Positions 23,759-32,353 are shown, numbered from the stretch's first letter. The stretch is 53,512 nucleotides of DNA from JBHIET01 sp046760785 (GCA_046760785.1 JBHIET010000016.1:1-53512); one strand, 5' to 3'. Numbers and translations are program-made. Notes: generated by a model not told the origin, from the letters alone.

Positions 23759-25405
23759 ATGCTCCTACCCCGCACTCTCAAGGCGCTCGGCACAATCTTA
23801 ACTGTCCTCGTCATTCTGGCCTACCTCGGCTACCTGGTCATATACGTCGTCTACGCAGTGAACCTCTTCCATTGGCCCTTTGACTACGATCAGGGAGAGG
23901 GTTTCGAACTATACGACGCCATCCTGTACAGCCAGGGGGAGTGGCCCTACCAGGACAACGGTGCCTACCCATTCTACGCCTCCAACTACCCGCCGCTCTT
24001 CCATCTGCTCATCGTCCCACTGCTGCCGATCTTCGGGCCGCGCTTGATTGCCGGCCGGCTGGTCTCCTTCGCCGCCACGCTCATCACCGCTGGGGTCATC
24101 TTCGTCGTCGTGCGGCGTAGGATTGCTCGCCCCGAACCCGCCGAAGGGCAAAGTCAAAGGGGCGGCTGGTTCATCCCCCTCGTCTCCGGGCTGGCCTTCT
24201 TTGCCTCCAACTACGTCTACCAGATCGGGCCACTGTGCCGGATGCATATGACGATGGTGATGTTCGAGGCCTTGGCTATCGCTTTCATCGCCGAGTTTCA
24301 GCACCCCCGGCACGGCAGGCGTAACCTCGTTCTGGGGCTGCTGATGCTTCTCTGTGCCGGGTACACGAAACAAATGGCCGTATTCACCGTCGTCGCCGCG
24401 CTGTGCTATATCTTCCTGCGCGATATCAAGAAGGCCATCGCCGCCGGTGTGGTGCTGGCCACTGTCGCCGGGGCTATCTTCTGGCTGCTGCACTTCGTGA
24501 CCGAAGGCCAATGGTGGATCAACATCATCCAGGCCAATGTTAACGAGTTCGACTATCGTCAGACGGTTTTCCTTTTTGGACAATGGTTTCGCCTGCACAC
24601 CGTCTTTATCGTGCTGGCAGCGGGGTACCTGGCATACGAACTGTTCTGGGATCGGCTTTCAGTCTACTCGTTGTGGTTCCTCTTCTCGCTGGGAGCCGGT
24701 GCGTTAAGCGGCAAGTGGGGCGCGGGGTTTGGCTACTTTACTACCGCCATTGCTGCCGCCTGCCTCGCTTCTGGTCTGGCGTTAGCTCGTCTGTGGAATG
24801 GAGATTGGAGATTGGAGATTGGGAGGCGCAACAGGCAACATGCAATACGTGCACTCCTGACCGTTCTCATCCCTCTGCTCTACCTGCTGCAGGCCCCGCG
24901 CACGCTCCACCTGCCCACCTCCGGTCCAGTCTTCGGCCCGCTGGCCCGCGTGCTGGGCGTGGATGACGCACTCGTCGTCGGCGATTGCGCCACGTTCCAG
25001 TACCACGACGCGGCGGGCTACACACAACTGGGACACTTGCTCACGACCGACGATTACACAGCCGGCGAAGAGATCCTCAACTACGTCCTTACCGCCGACG
25101 GTCCCGTCTTCAGCGAGGAGGCCATGCTCAGCCTGCTGGCTGGCAAACCGGTGGTGACCAACCCAACTCAACTCCTCAATCTCTACAAGAACGATCTACT
25201 CGACACGACGGAGATCGTCGCACGCATCAACCGGCAGGAGTTTGGCGTGATCATTTTTCGCGCCCAGTTCTACCCCCAGCCGGTGCTGGACGCCATAGGG
25301 CAGAATTACCGGCCTGTGGATCACCTGTGCATGAACGGTTTCTACTACCATATCCTGTGGCCCCATCGCGTGTTGGATAGTGCCTCCGCCCGGCCCAACC
25401 AATAA
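23759..25405 (+). CDS. GT39-like membrane glycosyltransferase
   Basis: A 548-aa polytopic protein with about 11 hydrophobic segments and a soluble C-terminal tail. FDYDQGEGFELYDA after the first helix resembles the acidic first-loop motif of GT39/ArnT-type (GT-C fold) enzymes that use polyprenyl-phosphate sugars. The donor and acceptor are unknown. Two unusual insertions interrupt it: ARPEPAEGQSQRGG (24131-24160), repeat-like, and a triplicated 7-bp unit near 24800 encoding GDWRLEIG. No ribosome site is visible; an AACC repeat precedes ATG 23759. A second, related protein is encoded at 26014. Confidence 0.8.
   Translation: MLLPRTLKALGTILTVLVILAYLGYLVIYVVYAVNLFHWPFDYDQGEGFELYDAILYSQGEWPYQDNGAYPFYASNYPPLFHLLIVPLLPIFGPRLIAGRLVSFAATLITAGVIFVVVRRRIARPEPAEGQSQRGGWFIPLVSGLAFFASNYVYQIGPLCRMHMTMVMFEALAIAFIAEFQHPRHGRRNLVLGLLMLLCAGYTKQMAVFTVVAALCYIFLRDIKKAIAAGVVLATVAGAIFWLLHFVTEGQWWINIIQANVNEFDYRQTVFLFGQWFRLHTVFIVLAAGYLAYELFWDRLSVYSLWFLFSLGAGALSGKWGAGFGYFTTAIAAACLASGLALARLWNGDWRLEIGRRNRQHAIRALLTVLIPLLYLLQAPRTLHLPTSGPVFGPLARVLGVDDALVVGDCATFQYHDAAGYTQLGHLLTTDDYTAGEEILNYVLTADGPVFSEEAMLSLLAGKPVVTNPTQLLNLYKNDLLDTTEIVARINRQEFGVIIFRAQFYPQPVLDAIGQNYRPVDHLCMNGFYYHILWPHRVLDSASARPNQ
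24131..24160. repeat. In-frame repeat insert PEPAEGQ
   Basis: CGAACCCGCCGAAGGGC inside the GT39-like gene gives RPEPAEGQS. It belongs to the same class A palindrome family as 9829-9855. It falls in a loop between membrane helices. Confidence 0.45.
24800..24820 (+). repeat. Three tandem GGAGATT units in coding sequence
   Basis: Three exact heptamers (21 bp = 7 codons) keep the GT39-like frame open. A copy change of one or two units would shift the frame; a change of three would not. Confidence 0.7.
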
Positions 25406-25441
25406 ACCCGCCACGTGCCCCATTCACAGTGAGGTGATGAG

Positions 25442-26014
25442 ATGGCAAAGAATTCACAACCTGAGCGACTGGAGTGTCCAGGCTGCGGCAGCTCTTCCTT
25501 CACCGCCAGCCCTGATGGCAGTCTTGTCTGCGACTACTGCCATACCGCCTACGTCCTGCCCGGGCGTGCGTGCCCCGTGTGCGGAGCGGTCTACGAGCCG
25601 GACGCCCGCCATTGCCCCGCCTGCGGCGCTGACCTGGTGCGCGAATGCCCAGCTTGCGGCACTCCGAATCCGGCGGTCGCGCGCAAGTGTGCGGCGTGCG
25701 GGCAAGAGATGGAGATATTGGAATCGCTGTTCGCCCGGGTGACAGGAACGAGAGCCGGCTGGCTGCGCGAGATACGCGAGGAGGCGCCGGCCATCAAGGC
25801 CCAGCAGGAAGCGACGTCACGAGCCCGGCTGGCGGATATGTGGGCTGCCGATGCACGCCGCCGCGAAGCCCTGGCACGGGCACAGGCCGAGCGCGACAGA
25901 CAACAGCGCATAATGTGGAACGTCGCCCTCGTCGTCCTCATCATCGTCGTAGTGCTCATTATACTGGCGATTGTGATAAGCCGCATCCAGAGCCCGTACT
26001 TCTACCTCCCCTGA
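25442..26014 (+). CDS. Multi zinc-ribbon membrane-anchored protein
   Basis: A 190-aa protein with about five CxxC pairs in its first 85 residues (CPGC, CDYC, CPVC, CPAC, CPAC, CAAC), a long charged helical segment rich in Arg and Ala, and a C-terminal membrane helix (IMWNVALVVLIIVVVLIILAIV). It is a tail-anchored zinc-ribbon protein of unknown function. ATG 25442 follows GAGGTGATGAG. Its stop overlaps the ATG of the next membrane glycosyltransferase gene (TGATG), indicating coupling. Confidence 0.75.
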   Translation: MAKNSQPERLECPGCGSSSFTASPDGSLVCDYCHTAYVLPGRACPVCGAVYEPDARHCPACGADLVRECPACGTPNPAVARKCAACGQEMEILESLFARVTGTRAGWLREIREEAPAIKAQQEATSRARLADMWAADARRREALARAQAERDRQQRIMWNVALVVLIIVVVLIILAIVISRIQSPYFYLP

Positions 26015-27351
26015 TGAGAGCGATGATGCCACTGCTTCGCCCCCTGTGGCGCTACGTACCCTTGCACCTGTTCCTCGTATTCCTCGCTATCTATGGCCTC
26101 ACCGCTGGCGTCTCGCTGAGCCGCCACTCGCTAGCACCGCACTTCGTCTACCTGGCTGAATCGCTCCTCCACGGCCACCTTGACCTGATCCACATCCCCG
26201 CCCCGCCCTACGACCTGACGCCCTTCGAGGGTCGCTGGTACGTCTCATTCCCACCGCTCCCGGCGCTGCTGATGCTCCCGCTGGTCGCGCTCCGTGGCCT
26301 GGCCATCTCCGACGTTGCCTTCAGCGTCGTCCTGGGCGCGTTCAACGTGTCGCTTTTCTACATCGTGCTGACGCGGCTTGGGTACGGGCGAGCCGTGCCC
26401 CTACGCTGCGCAGGAGCACGGGCAAGCTGTGCCCCTGCGTGGGGTTTGGGTCTTGAGATTTGGTTGTGCCTTCTGCTGGGGTTAGGAACACCACTGTGGT
26501 ATTGCGCGGCGTTGGGGTCCGTCTGGTACACAGCCCACGTGGTGGCGGTCACCTGTCTGTGCCTCTACGCGCTGGAGATAGTGGGTCAGAACCGGCCTGT
26601 TTTGGCAGGACTGTGGCTGGGATTGGGGTTCCTGGCCCGCGCACCTGTGCTTTTGGCCTTCCCCCTCAGCCTGGCGCTTGGCTTCCAGAAGAACCGAAAC
26701 CTTCGGGATAGAACCCGTTTTCTACTCCTGCTTGGTCTGGGTATGGCCCCCGCATTGCTGGGACAGGCGGCTTACAACTGGGCGCGCTTTGGCAGCCCGG
26801 TCGAGTTCGGCTACCGCTGGATGAACAGCCCCGGCCCGCTGCTGGCCCGCCAGGCGACCTGGGGGCAGTTCAGCCTCCACTTCCTACCGGAAAACCTGTA
26901 TACGCTGCTGATCCGTCCCCCTTTCGTCTCACTGGCCCCTCTGCGCATTGAGCCCGATCCGTGGGGGATGGGATTGCTGCTCACCTGCCCGGCGCTGCTG
27001 CTTGTCCTGAGCCCTTTGATCCCCCCCCTTGCATCCCCCCCATTGGGGGGGAGAGTAGTGGCTCTGCGCCTGGGACTATGGCTCTCCATCGCACTTGTGC
27101 AGTTGCCCTCACTGCTCTACTTTAACACTGGTTCCTACCAGTTCGGCTACCGCTTCGCACTGGACTGGCTGCCGTTGGGGGTGCTGCTGGTGGGGCTGGG
27201 GACGGAAGGCAAGCTACGCTGGTGGGGTAAACTGCTCATCATCGCCAGCGCATTGATGTGTTTCTGGGGAGTGTTGTGGATGTATCCTAACTTCAACGGC
27301 CAACCCTGGCACCTCCAGTACGTCCAACTACTGCGCCGTTTGCTCCATTGA
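26014..27351 (+). CDS. GT39-like membrane protein with repeat insertions
   Basis: A 445-aa polytopic protein with about ten hydrophobic segments; GRWYVSFPPLPALLMLPL after the first loop is typical of GT-C fold mannosyltransferase-like proteins. ATG 26014 overlaps the upstream stop; ATG 26023 and 26026 are alternatives. Two 20-bp direct repeats (26386-26405 and 26420-26439) encode an extra arginine/alanine/cysteine-rich stretch in one loop. A C/G-run palindrome near 27026-27050 encodes IPPLASPPLGGR. Both lie in loops, so the protein may still function. Likely role: surface polysaccharide or protein glycosylation. Confidence 0.7.
   Translation: MRAMMPLLRPLWRYVPLHLFLVFLAIYGLTAGVSLSRHSLAPHFVYLAESLLHGHLDLIHIPAPPYDLTPFEGRWYVSFPPLPALLMLPLVALRGLAISDVAFSVVLGAFNVSLFYIVLTRLGYGRAVPLRCAGARASCAPAWGLGLEIWLCLLLGLGTPLWYCAALGSVWYTAHVVAVTCLCLYALEIVGQNRPVLAGLWLGLGFLARAPVLLAFPLSLALGFQKNRNLRDRTRFLLLLGLGMAPALLGQAAYNWARFGSPVEFGYRWMNSPGPLLARQATWGQFSLHFLPENLYTLLIRPPFVSLAPLRIEPDPWGMGLLLTCPALLLVLSPLIPPLASPPLGGRVVALRLGLWLSIALVQLPSLLYFNTGSYQFGYRFALDWLPLGVLLVGLGTEGKLRWWGKLLIIASALMCFWGVLWMYPNFNGQPWHLQYVQLLRRLLH
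26386..26439 (+). repeat. 20-bp direct repeats in coding sequence
   Basis: GGGCGAGCCGTGCCCCTACG (26386-26405) and GGGCAAGCTGTGCCCCTGCG (26420-26439) differ at three positions. They belong to the GTGCCCCTAC-type dispersed repeats also seen at 52659-52713. Confidence 0.65.
27026..27050. repeat. In-frame C/G palindrome (class B)
   Basis: CCCCCC-CATT-GGGGGG in the GT39-like gene, with a second C-run before it, encodes IPPLASPPLGG. It resembles the inserts at 12525 and 46112. Confidence 0.5.
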
Positions 27352-27355
27352 TCTG

Positions 27356-27384
27356 TTGACGCCGCCTGATGATGGGGTTATAAT
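27356..27384 (+). promoter_or_regulatory. Promoter before DegV remnant
   Basis: TTGACG (27356-27361), 17-bp spacer, TATAAT (27379-27384): 11 of 12 consensus bases. Downstream there is only the C-terminal third of a DegV-type gene. Confidence 0.7.
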
Positions 27385-27636
27385 GGAAGCAAGCTGAAGA
27401 GCAGCCGGCTCAAAGCCTATCGCGGGATGGTCGAGTTGATGCAGCAACGAGTCGGCGAAGGCGCACGCATCAAGGTTGCGTTCACGCATGTGGCAGCACT
27501 GGAGCAGTTGGAGAGATTACAGGCGCTGGTCACGAGCCGCTTTGAGTGTGGAGAGACGATTGTGGCTGAACTCTCACCCGCGCTCGCTGTCCACTCCGGT
27601 CCGGGGACCGTAGGGGTCAGCTTCTTCCCGACTTAG
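27376..27636 (+). pseudogene. DegV-family C-terminal remnant
   Basis: The reading frame ends GETIVAELSPALAVHSGPGTVGVSFFPT, which matches the end of DegV fatty-acid-binding proteins (…E.SP..GVHTGPG..G.AF). Upstream SKLKSSRLKAYRGMVELM fits the preceding DegV helix (TRSKALERMVEL). The N-terminal two thirds with the DegV fatty-acid site are absent and a stop codon lies at 27370. A strong promoter sits exactly at the truncation. The first ATG in frame is 27427. Its TAG stop lies within the terminal repeat of the MITE-like element that follows. Probably a decayed gene. Confidence 0.72.
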
Positions 27637-27873
27637 CCCACATTTCGCACTCTGCTAGAAGCTAAATCAGGCCGGTCATCCTGAGTGCCGCGAAGCGGTG
27701 TATCGAAGCCTGTCCTGAGCTGGCCGAAGGGGGTGACTGGCCGCCAAATCGCCCCTTCGATACGGCCTTCGGCCTACCCTTCGTCTACGCTCAGGACGTA
27801 GCTCAGGATGCGATTTGGCTATGAGCTGTGCTACTGTTGTTACGATTCCCAGGGGTGCGAAATATAGGCTAAG
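27632..27873. mobile_element. MITE-like element 1
   Basis: A 242-bp element with 19-bp terminal inverted repeats. CTTAGCCCACATTTCGCAC (27632-27650) and the complement of 27855-27873, CTTAGCCTATATTTCGCAC, differ at two positions. Inside, CTCAGGA...CTTCGGC-type palindromes face each other. There is no open frame or transposase. A second copy begins at 53459 and runs off the window end. Confidence 0.72.
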
Positions 27874-28100
27874 TACAGCCTTCCGCAAGTTCGTTCCCAA
27901 TTTGTCCGGTGCCAGCGCGGGGCTGAAGACCCCGCGCTGAAAGAACGAAGCCCCTTCGGGGCTGAATCAGGGCCGCTCTAGCCCGTAGGGCTTTGCTCTT
28001 TCAGCCCGGAGGCTTCGTCGCGAGCTCAGCCGAGCGGTTCAGCTCCGGGCGGCGTGGCGAACGGGGAACTCGGAACGAATCTATGCCTTGCTGTACTTAG
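27869..28100. mobile_element. MITE-like element 2
   Basis: Perfect 11-bp inverted ends CTAAGTACAGC (27869-27879) and GCTGTACTTAG (28090-28100) bound 232 bp. Just inside, TTCGTTCC and GGAACGAA also match. The interior has stable hairpins such as CAGCGCGGGG/CCCCGCGCTG (27913-27938) and GAAGCCCC/GGGGCT. The left end shares CTAAG with element 1. Together the two fill the 490-bp gap before the prs-like gene. Confidence 0.65.
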
Positions 28101-28126
28101 ACCACATCTAGAGGAGTCAGAGAGGA

Positions 28127-29110
28127 ATGACGACAAAGGCGATTGACCCAAGCGAAGTTCGCGTTTTTAGTGGCAGTTCCCACCCGCAGTTAGCCGCTGA
28201 CATCGCCAGCTACTTGAACGTACCGCTCGACAAAACCGAAATCACCCGCTTTAGTAATGATAACCTGTACATCCAACTCGGCGCTAGCGTACGTTCACGC
28301 AAGGTATTCGTTGTCCAGTCACTCTCTCCCCCCGTGAATGACCATCTAATGGAACTGCTCATGATGTTAGACATTGCGCGGGCAGCGTCAGCCAAAGAGA
28401 TTCACGCCATCATTCCCTACCTCTCCTTTGCCCGTTCTGACAAGAAAGATGCTCCCCGTATCTCCATCACCGCCCGGCTGATTGCCGATTTGCTGCAAAC
28501 GGCTGGAGCTACGCACGTAATGACTATGATGCTTCACTCGCCACAGGTACACGGTTTTTTCAGCATACCAGCCGACCCACTTAGCAGCCGACCTGTTTTC
28601 AAGCACTACTTCCAACAGCGCGATTTGTCGAGCACAATTGTGGTTGCGGCAGATATGGGACACGCTAAGTCAGCCGCTCGCTTTGCCAAAGACTTGAGTC
28701 TGCCAGTTGCGGCAGGTAATAAGGAGCGGATTTCTGACACAGAAGTACGTATCAGCGGGATAGTCGGTCAACAGGTAGACGGTTGCATACGGGCCTTGAT
28801 TTATGACGATGAGATTGCCACTGGCGGCTCCATCCTCGAACTCAGCAGGCTTTTGATCGAGCAAGATATTCAAGAGATGTGGGTAATCTGCACTCACGGG
28901 GTCTTTGTAAAGGGAGGACTTGAAAGGCTGGTCGCTGTTCCTCAAATCACAGAAATCATCACCACAGATACAGTTTATATCCCTCCAGAGAAGCGCCATC
29001 CTAAACTGCGTATACTTTCCGTAGCCCATGTTTTTGGTGAAGCGATTCGCCGCAACTATCTACGACAGTCTATTGGAAACTTGTTTGTCTTTGGAGAAGA
29101 AAGCTCGTAA
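28127..29110 (+). CDS. prs: Ribose-phosphate pyrophosphokinase-like protein
   Basis: A 327-aa PRPP synthetase family member, which would make PRPP from ribose 5-phosphate and ATP. Family landmarks are FSGSSHPQLAADIA, the region IIPYLSFARSDKKDAPRISI, LHSPQVHGFF, and the ribose-5-phosphate/PP loop YDDEIATGGSI. Two canonical features differ: YARQDRK appears as FARSDKK, and the Asp in DLHA is Met (MMLHS). Codon composition is visibly less GC-rich than its neighbours. ATG 28127 follows AGAGAGGA. It may be a divergent or transferred paralogue rather than the housekeeping enzyme. Confidence 0.85.
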   Translation: MTTKAIDPSEVRVFSGSSHPQLAADIASYLNVPLDKTEITRFSNDNLYIQLGASVRSRKVFVVQSLSPPVNDHLMELLMMLDIARAASAKEIHAIIPYLSFARSDKKDAPRISITARLIADLLQTAGATHVMTMMLHSPQVHGFFSIPADPLSSRPVFKHYFQQRDLSSTIVVAADMGHAKSAARFAKDLSLPVAAGNKERISDTEVRISGIVGQQVDGCIRALIYDDEIATGGSILELSRLLIEQDIQEMWVICTHGVFVKGGLERLVAVPQITEIITTDTVYIPPEKRHPKLRILSVAHVFGEAIRRNYLRQSIGNLFVFGEESS

Positions 29111-29190
29111 GCACGAAGCGAGGGTAGTCTTTGGACAGCCAGCAAATGCCTAGAGAACTCCAACGATGATTGTTTACTGATGCTCCAGAA

Positions 29191-29217
29191 CAAAAAGGGC
29201 CTGGGACAAACCCAGGC
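29191..29217 (-). terminator. Intrinsic terminator of clpC
   Basis: On the minus strand GCCTGGG (complement of 29211-29217), loop TTTGT, CCCAGGC, then CCTTTTTG. The A-run on the plus strand at 29192-29196 gives the U-tract for clpC transcripts. It may also act weakly on the prs transcript. Confidence 0.85.
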
Positions 29218-29259
29218 TCTTCAGCCTTCCACCACCGCGTTGCCCGACAGGGCGTCCGC

Positions 29260-31779
29260 TCAACCCGAAGGTTCCGGATGGGATACCGGCTCCTCCACCA
29301 CCACAGCTTCAGCCATAACCGTTTCATCCAACTCGGCCTGCCCTGGCCGCCGCTCAAAAACTAGCCCGTCCTCCCCTGCATCAACGATGACCAGGTCACC
29401 CCTCTCAAAATCACCGCGCAGCAACTTGACGCTGAGGGGGCTCTCCACGTAGCGCTGTAAAGCACGGCGCAGCGGCCGGGCGCCGAACTGGGCATCAAAT
29501 CCCTCGTTGGCCAGCCACCGGCGGGCTGCATCTGTCAGCTCAACCGCCAACCCCTGCTCCGCCAAACGGTCGGCGATCTCTCCCATCGGGATGTCCACGA
29601 TGCGCTCCACATCTTCAACCGTGAGGTCATTGAAGATGATGATCTCATCTACCCGGTTGATGAACTCGGGCCGGAAGGTCTTCTTAAGTTCCTTCTCGAT
29701 CTCGCGGTTGCTCTTCTCCTCGTCACGGCCGTTCTCACCAGCCCGCAGGAAGCCCAGCGTTCCTCCCTTGTGCGCGAACTGAGTCCCCACGTTCGAGGTC
29801 ATGATCACCACCGTGTTTCTGAAATCCACAATGTTGCCCTGCCCGTCGGTCAGCCGACCATCGTCCAGGATCTGCAACAGTGCGTTCCACACGTCCGGGT
29901 GGGCCTTCTCGATCTCGTCGAACAGAATGACGCGGTAGGGCCGCCGCCGCACAGCCTCGGTTAGCTGCCCTCCCTGTTCGTAGCCGATGTAGCCGGGCGG
30001 CGCACCAAACAGACGGCTGACAGTGTGATGCTCCCGGTACTCGCTCATGTCAATGCGCAGCAGGGCGTCTTCGTCGTCGAAGAGGAACCAGGCCAGCGCC
30101 TTGGCCAGTTCGGTCTTGCCCACGCCGGAAGATCCCAGAAAGATGAAACTGCCAATCGGGCGGCGAGGGTCCTTGAGGCCCGAGCGTGCACGGCGGATGG
30201 CGTCGGAAACGGCAGCCACGGCCTCGTCCTGCCCGATGATACGCTGGTGGAGCGCCTCTTCCATGCGCAGCAACTTTTCCGCTTCCGTCTCCAGCATCTG
30301 CGCGACCGGAATGCCGGTCCAACTCGCCACGACCTCGGCAATATCCTCCTCCTCGATGGTCTCGTCAAGCTGATGCTCCCGCTGCCACACATCCCGCTTG
30401 AGGTTAAACTCCGCCTGGAGGTTGATGCGCTCGGTCTTTAGCTCGGCGGCCCGCTCATAGTTCTCCACCGTGCTGGCCGCCTCGATCTCGGTCTGCAACC
30501 GCTGAAGCTCCGACTGCATCGCCTTCAACTCTGGAGGAAGCGTGTAGAGTGCGACGCGCACTTTTGCCGCCGCCTCGTCCATGAGATCAATGGCCTTGTC
30601 CGGCAGGTGCCGATCTGTGACATAGCGTTTTGAAAGGCGCGCCGCCGCCACGATGGCCTCGTCAGAGATGTGCACCTTGTGATGGGCCTCGTACCGGTCG
30701 CGTAACCCACGCAGCATCTCGATGGTCTCCTCGACCGTCGGCTCCTCGACGAAGACAGGGGCAAAGCGGCGCTCCAGAGCATCGTCGCGCTCGATGTACT
30801 GACGATAGTCGTCCAACGTGGTCGCGCCAACACACTGCAACTCGCCCCTGGCCAGGGCGGGCTTCATCATGCTCGAGGCGTCGAGCGCCCCCATGCCAGA
30901 CCCCGCGCCGACGACATTGTGTAGCTCATCAATGAATAGAACGATCTCACCCTCAGCGCGCTGAACCTCTTCGATAGCTCCCTTCAACCGCTCCTCAAAT
31001 TCCCCCCGGAAGCGAGAGCCGGCGACCATCGCGGCCAGGTCGAGTTGTACCACCCGCCGGCCCATCAAGATCTCCGGCACGTCATCGTCCGCGATCTTTT
31101 GCGCCAACCCCTCGACGATGGCCGTCTTGCCCACCCCCGCCTCACCGATGAGCACCGGGTTGTTCTTCGTGCGGCGGCTGAGAACCCGGACCACACGCAG
31201 GATCTCATCGTCCCGCCCGATGACCGGGTCCAGTTTGCCCTCGCGGGCCATCTGCGTCAGGTCGCGGCTGTACTTCTCCAGGACACGGTAGCGCGTCTCT
31301 GCTCTGCGGTCGGTCACGCGCTGACCACCCCGGACATCTTTGATGGCCTCGTAGATGCGGTCTTTAGTCAGGCCGCTTTCGCGCAGGATGCGGGCCACAG
31401 GCGTATTGCGCTCGCTGGCGATAGCCAGGAAGATATGCTCCGTCGAGATGTAATCATCCTTGAGCCGGTTAGCTTCGTCGTTGGCCAGGTCAAGCACACG
31501 CTTGAGACGCGGGGTGATAAAGACCTGCCCCACGCCGCCGCCGCCATAAACACCGGCCTTGGGGCTGGCTCTCAGCACGTCGTCGAGGCGCTGGTGCATC
31601 TGGTCAGCGTCCACCCCCAGCCGTTCCAGAATCTGTGGGATCACACCCTCCGGCTGTTCCAGCAGCGCCAGCAGGAGGTGCTCGACATCAATCTGGGTAT
31701 GCCCGTAGCGCGACATCGCCTCGACCGCTCGTTGGGCCGAGTCCTGCGCGCGCTCGGTGAAACGGTCTAATCTCATCAT
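29260..31779 (-). CDS. clpC: ClpC-type AAA+ unfoldase
   Basis: An 839-aa Hsp100 protein that unfolds substrates for the ClpP protease. Two N-terminal Clp repeats, the first AAA module (GEAGVGKT Walker A, LFIDELH Walker B), a short linker with a UVR-like segment (NYERAAELKTERI), and a second AAA module (GSSGVGKT, LFDEIEKAH) are in order. The tripeptide LGF in the second module (GTLGFLRAG) is the ClpP-docking loop, which separates ClpC from ClpB. ATG 31779 is preferred to 31776 by spacing from AGGAGC. No adjacent clpP is present. Confidence 0.93.
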   Translation of the reverse strand: MMRLDRFTERAQDSAQRAVEAMSRYGHTQIDVEHLLLALLEQPEGVIPQILERLGVDADQMHQRLDDVLRASPKAGVYGGGGVGQVFITPRLKRVLDLANDEANRLKDDYISTEHIFLAIASERNTPVARILRESGLTKDRIYEAIKDVRGGQRVTDRRAETRYRVLEKYSRDLTQMAREGKLDPVIGRDDEILRVVRVLSRRTKNNPVLIGEAGVGKTAIVEGLAQKIADDDVPEILMGRRVVQLDLAAMVAGSRFRGEFEERLKGAIEEVQRAEGEIVLFIDELHNVVGAGSGMGALDASSMMKPALARGELQCVGATTLDDYRQYIERDDALERRFAPVFVEEPTVEETIEMLRGLRDRYEAHHKVHISDEAIVAAARLSKRYVTDRHLPDKAIDLMDEAAAKVRVALYTLPPELKAMQSELQRLQTEIEAASTVENYERAAELKTERINLQAEFNLKRDVWQREHQLDETIEEEDIAEVVASWTGIPVAQMLETEAEKLLRMEEALHQRIIGQDEAVAAVSDAIRRARSGLKDPRRPIGSFIFLGSSGVGKTELAKALAWFLFDDEDALLRIDMSEYREHHTVSRLFGAPPGYIGYEQGGQLTEAVRRRPYRVILFDEIEKAHPDVWNALLQILDDGRLTDGQGNIVDFRNTVVIMTSNVGTQFAHKGGTLGFLRAGENGRDEEKSNREIEKELKKTFRPEFINRVDEIIIFNDLTVEDVERIVDIPMGEIADRLAEQGLAVELTDAARRWLANEGFDAQFGARPLRRALQRYVESPLSVKLLRGDFERGDLVIVDAGEDGLVFERRPGQAELDETVMAEAVVVEEPVSHPEPSG

Positions 31780-31813
31780 TTGTTTATAGCTCCTTCAACC
31801 CAATTATACCGCA

Positions 31814-31856
31814 CATTGTCCGCCGGGACAATGAGGCGCGGCATCCGATGCCGCGC
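31814..31856. repeat. Two adjacent perfect hairpins upstream of clpC
   Basis: CATTGTCC/GGACAATG (31814-31833) and GCGCGGCAT/ATGCCGCGC (31836-31856) lie in the clpC promoter region. No CIRCE or HAIR consensus was recognised. They could be a leader attenuator or dispersed palindromes. Confidence 0.5.
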
Positions 31857-31895
31857 TCAAACAACGCCCCGGCGCCTTTGGGACATCAGCTAGCG

Positions 31896-31982
31896 CTAGG
31901 CCTTCCCGAACACGACCCGTCCGTCGCGGGCATCCACCCGTATCGTGTCCTCCTCAGCGAACTCGCCGCATAAACGCCCCAG
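31896..31982 (-). pseudogene. clpB 3'-end remnant
   Basis: The minus-strand frame reads LGRLCGEFAEEDTIRVDARDGRVVFGKA and then a stop. This aligns along its whole length with the last 28 residues of ClpB at 32793 (LALLRGEFGEGDMVRVDTRDGQVVFEKV). The DNA is also about 70% alike by eye. It has no upstream ClpB sequence and lies on the far side of the toxin-antitoxin genes from clpB. Confidence 0.72.
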
Positions 31983-32012
31983 TGCTGCGTACCCAAATGG
32001 ACCAACCTGTAG

Positions 32013-32018
32013 TATAAT
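32013..32018 (+). promoter_or_regulatory. Likely -10 box of toxin-antitoxin operon
   Basis: TATAAT lies 45 bp before the toxin ATG. No convincing -35 box is present at the expected spacing. Confidence 0.4.
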
Positions 32019-32062
32019 TAGATCGTCTTCCTCTGTTGAAGTTGGAAGCAAGCGGGAGAAGG

Positions 32063-32353
32063 ATGGCAAGGAATGAGAATTGTAGGCTTTATCTGGTTGG
32101 AGAATGTAGTAGAGAAATGGAAACAAAGCACAGCGTCTCGCCAGAGGAAGTCGAAGAGGTGTTTACCAGCAAGCCTAAGATCAAGAGAATGAACAGAGGC
32201 CATTTTCGAGGTGAGGATGTCTATCGGGCTCTGGGCCGAACAGAGGCGGGGCGCTATCTGGTGGTGTTCTTTATCCACAAATTGACCCACGAGGTTTTGA
32301 TTCTGAGCGCCCGTGACATGGACAAAAAGGAACGGAAAAGCTATGCAACATAA
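32063..32353 (+). CDS. BrnT-like toxin
   Basis: A 96-aa protein resembling BrnT ribonuclease toxins: HSVSPEEVEEVF, then YRALGRTEAGRYLVVFF, and the C-terminal LILSARDMDKKERKSY. BrnT toxins have a RelE-like fold and cleave RNA. ATG 32063 is given; TTG 32036 is an alternative because GGGAGAAGG lies very close to the ATG. The antitoxin gene overlaps its 3' end by 11 bp. Composition is AT-rich beside the clp genes, suggesting recent arrival. Confidence 0.75.
   Translation: MARNENCRLYLVGECSREMETKHSVSPEEVEEVFTSKPKIKRMNRGHFRGEDVYRALGRTEAGRYLVVFFIHKLTHEVLILSARDMDKKERKSYAT

Noticed and set aside
31896..32126. 76-aa minus-strand gene
   Set aside because: Only the last 28 residues resemble a protein (clpB end); the rest overlaps the toxin promoter and start.
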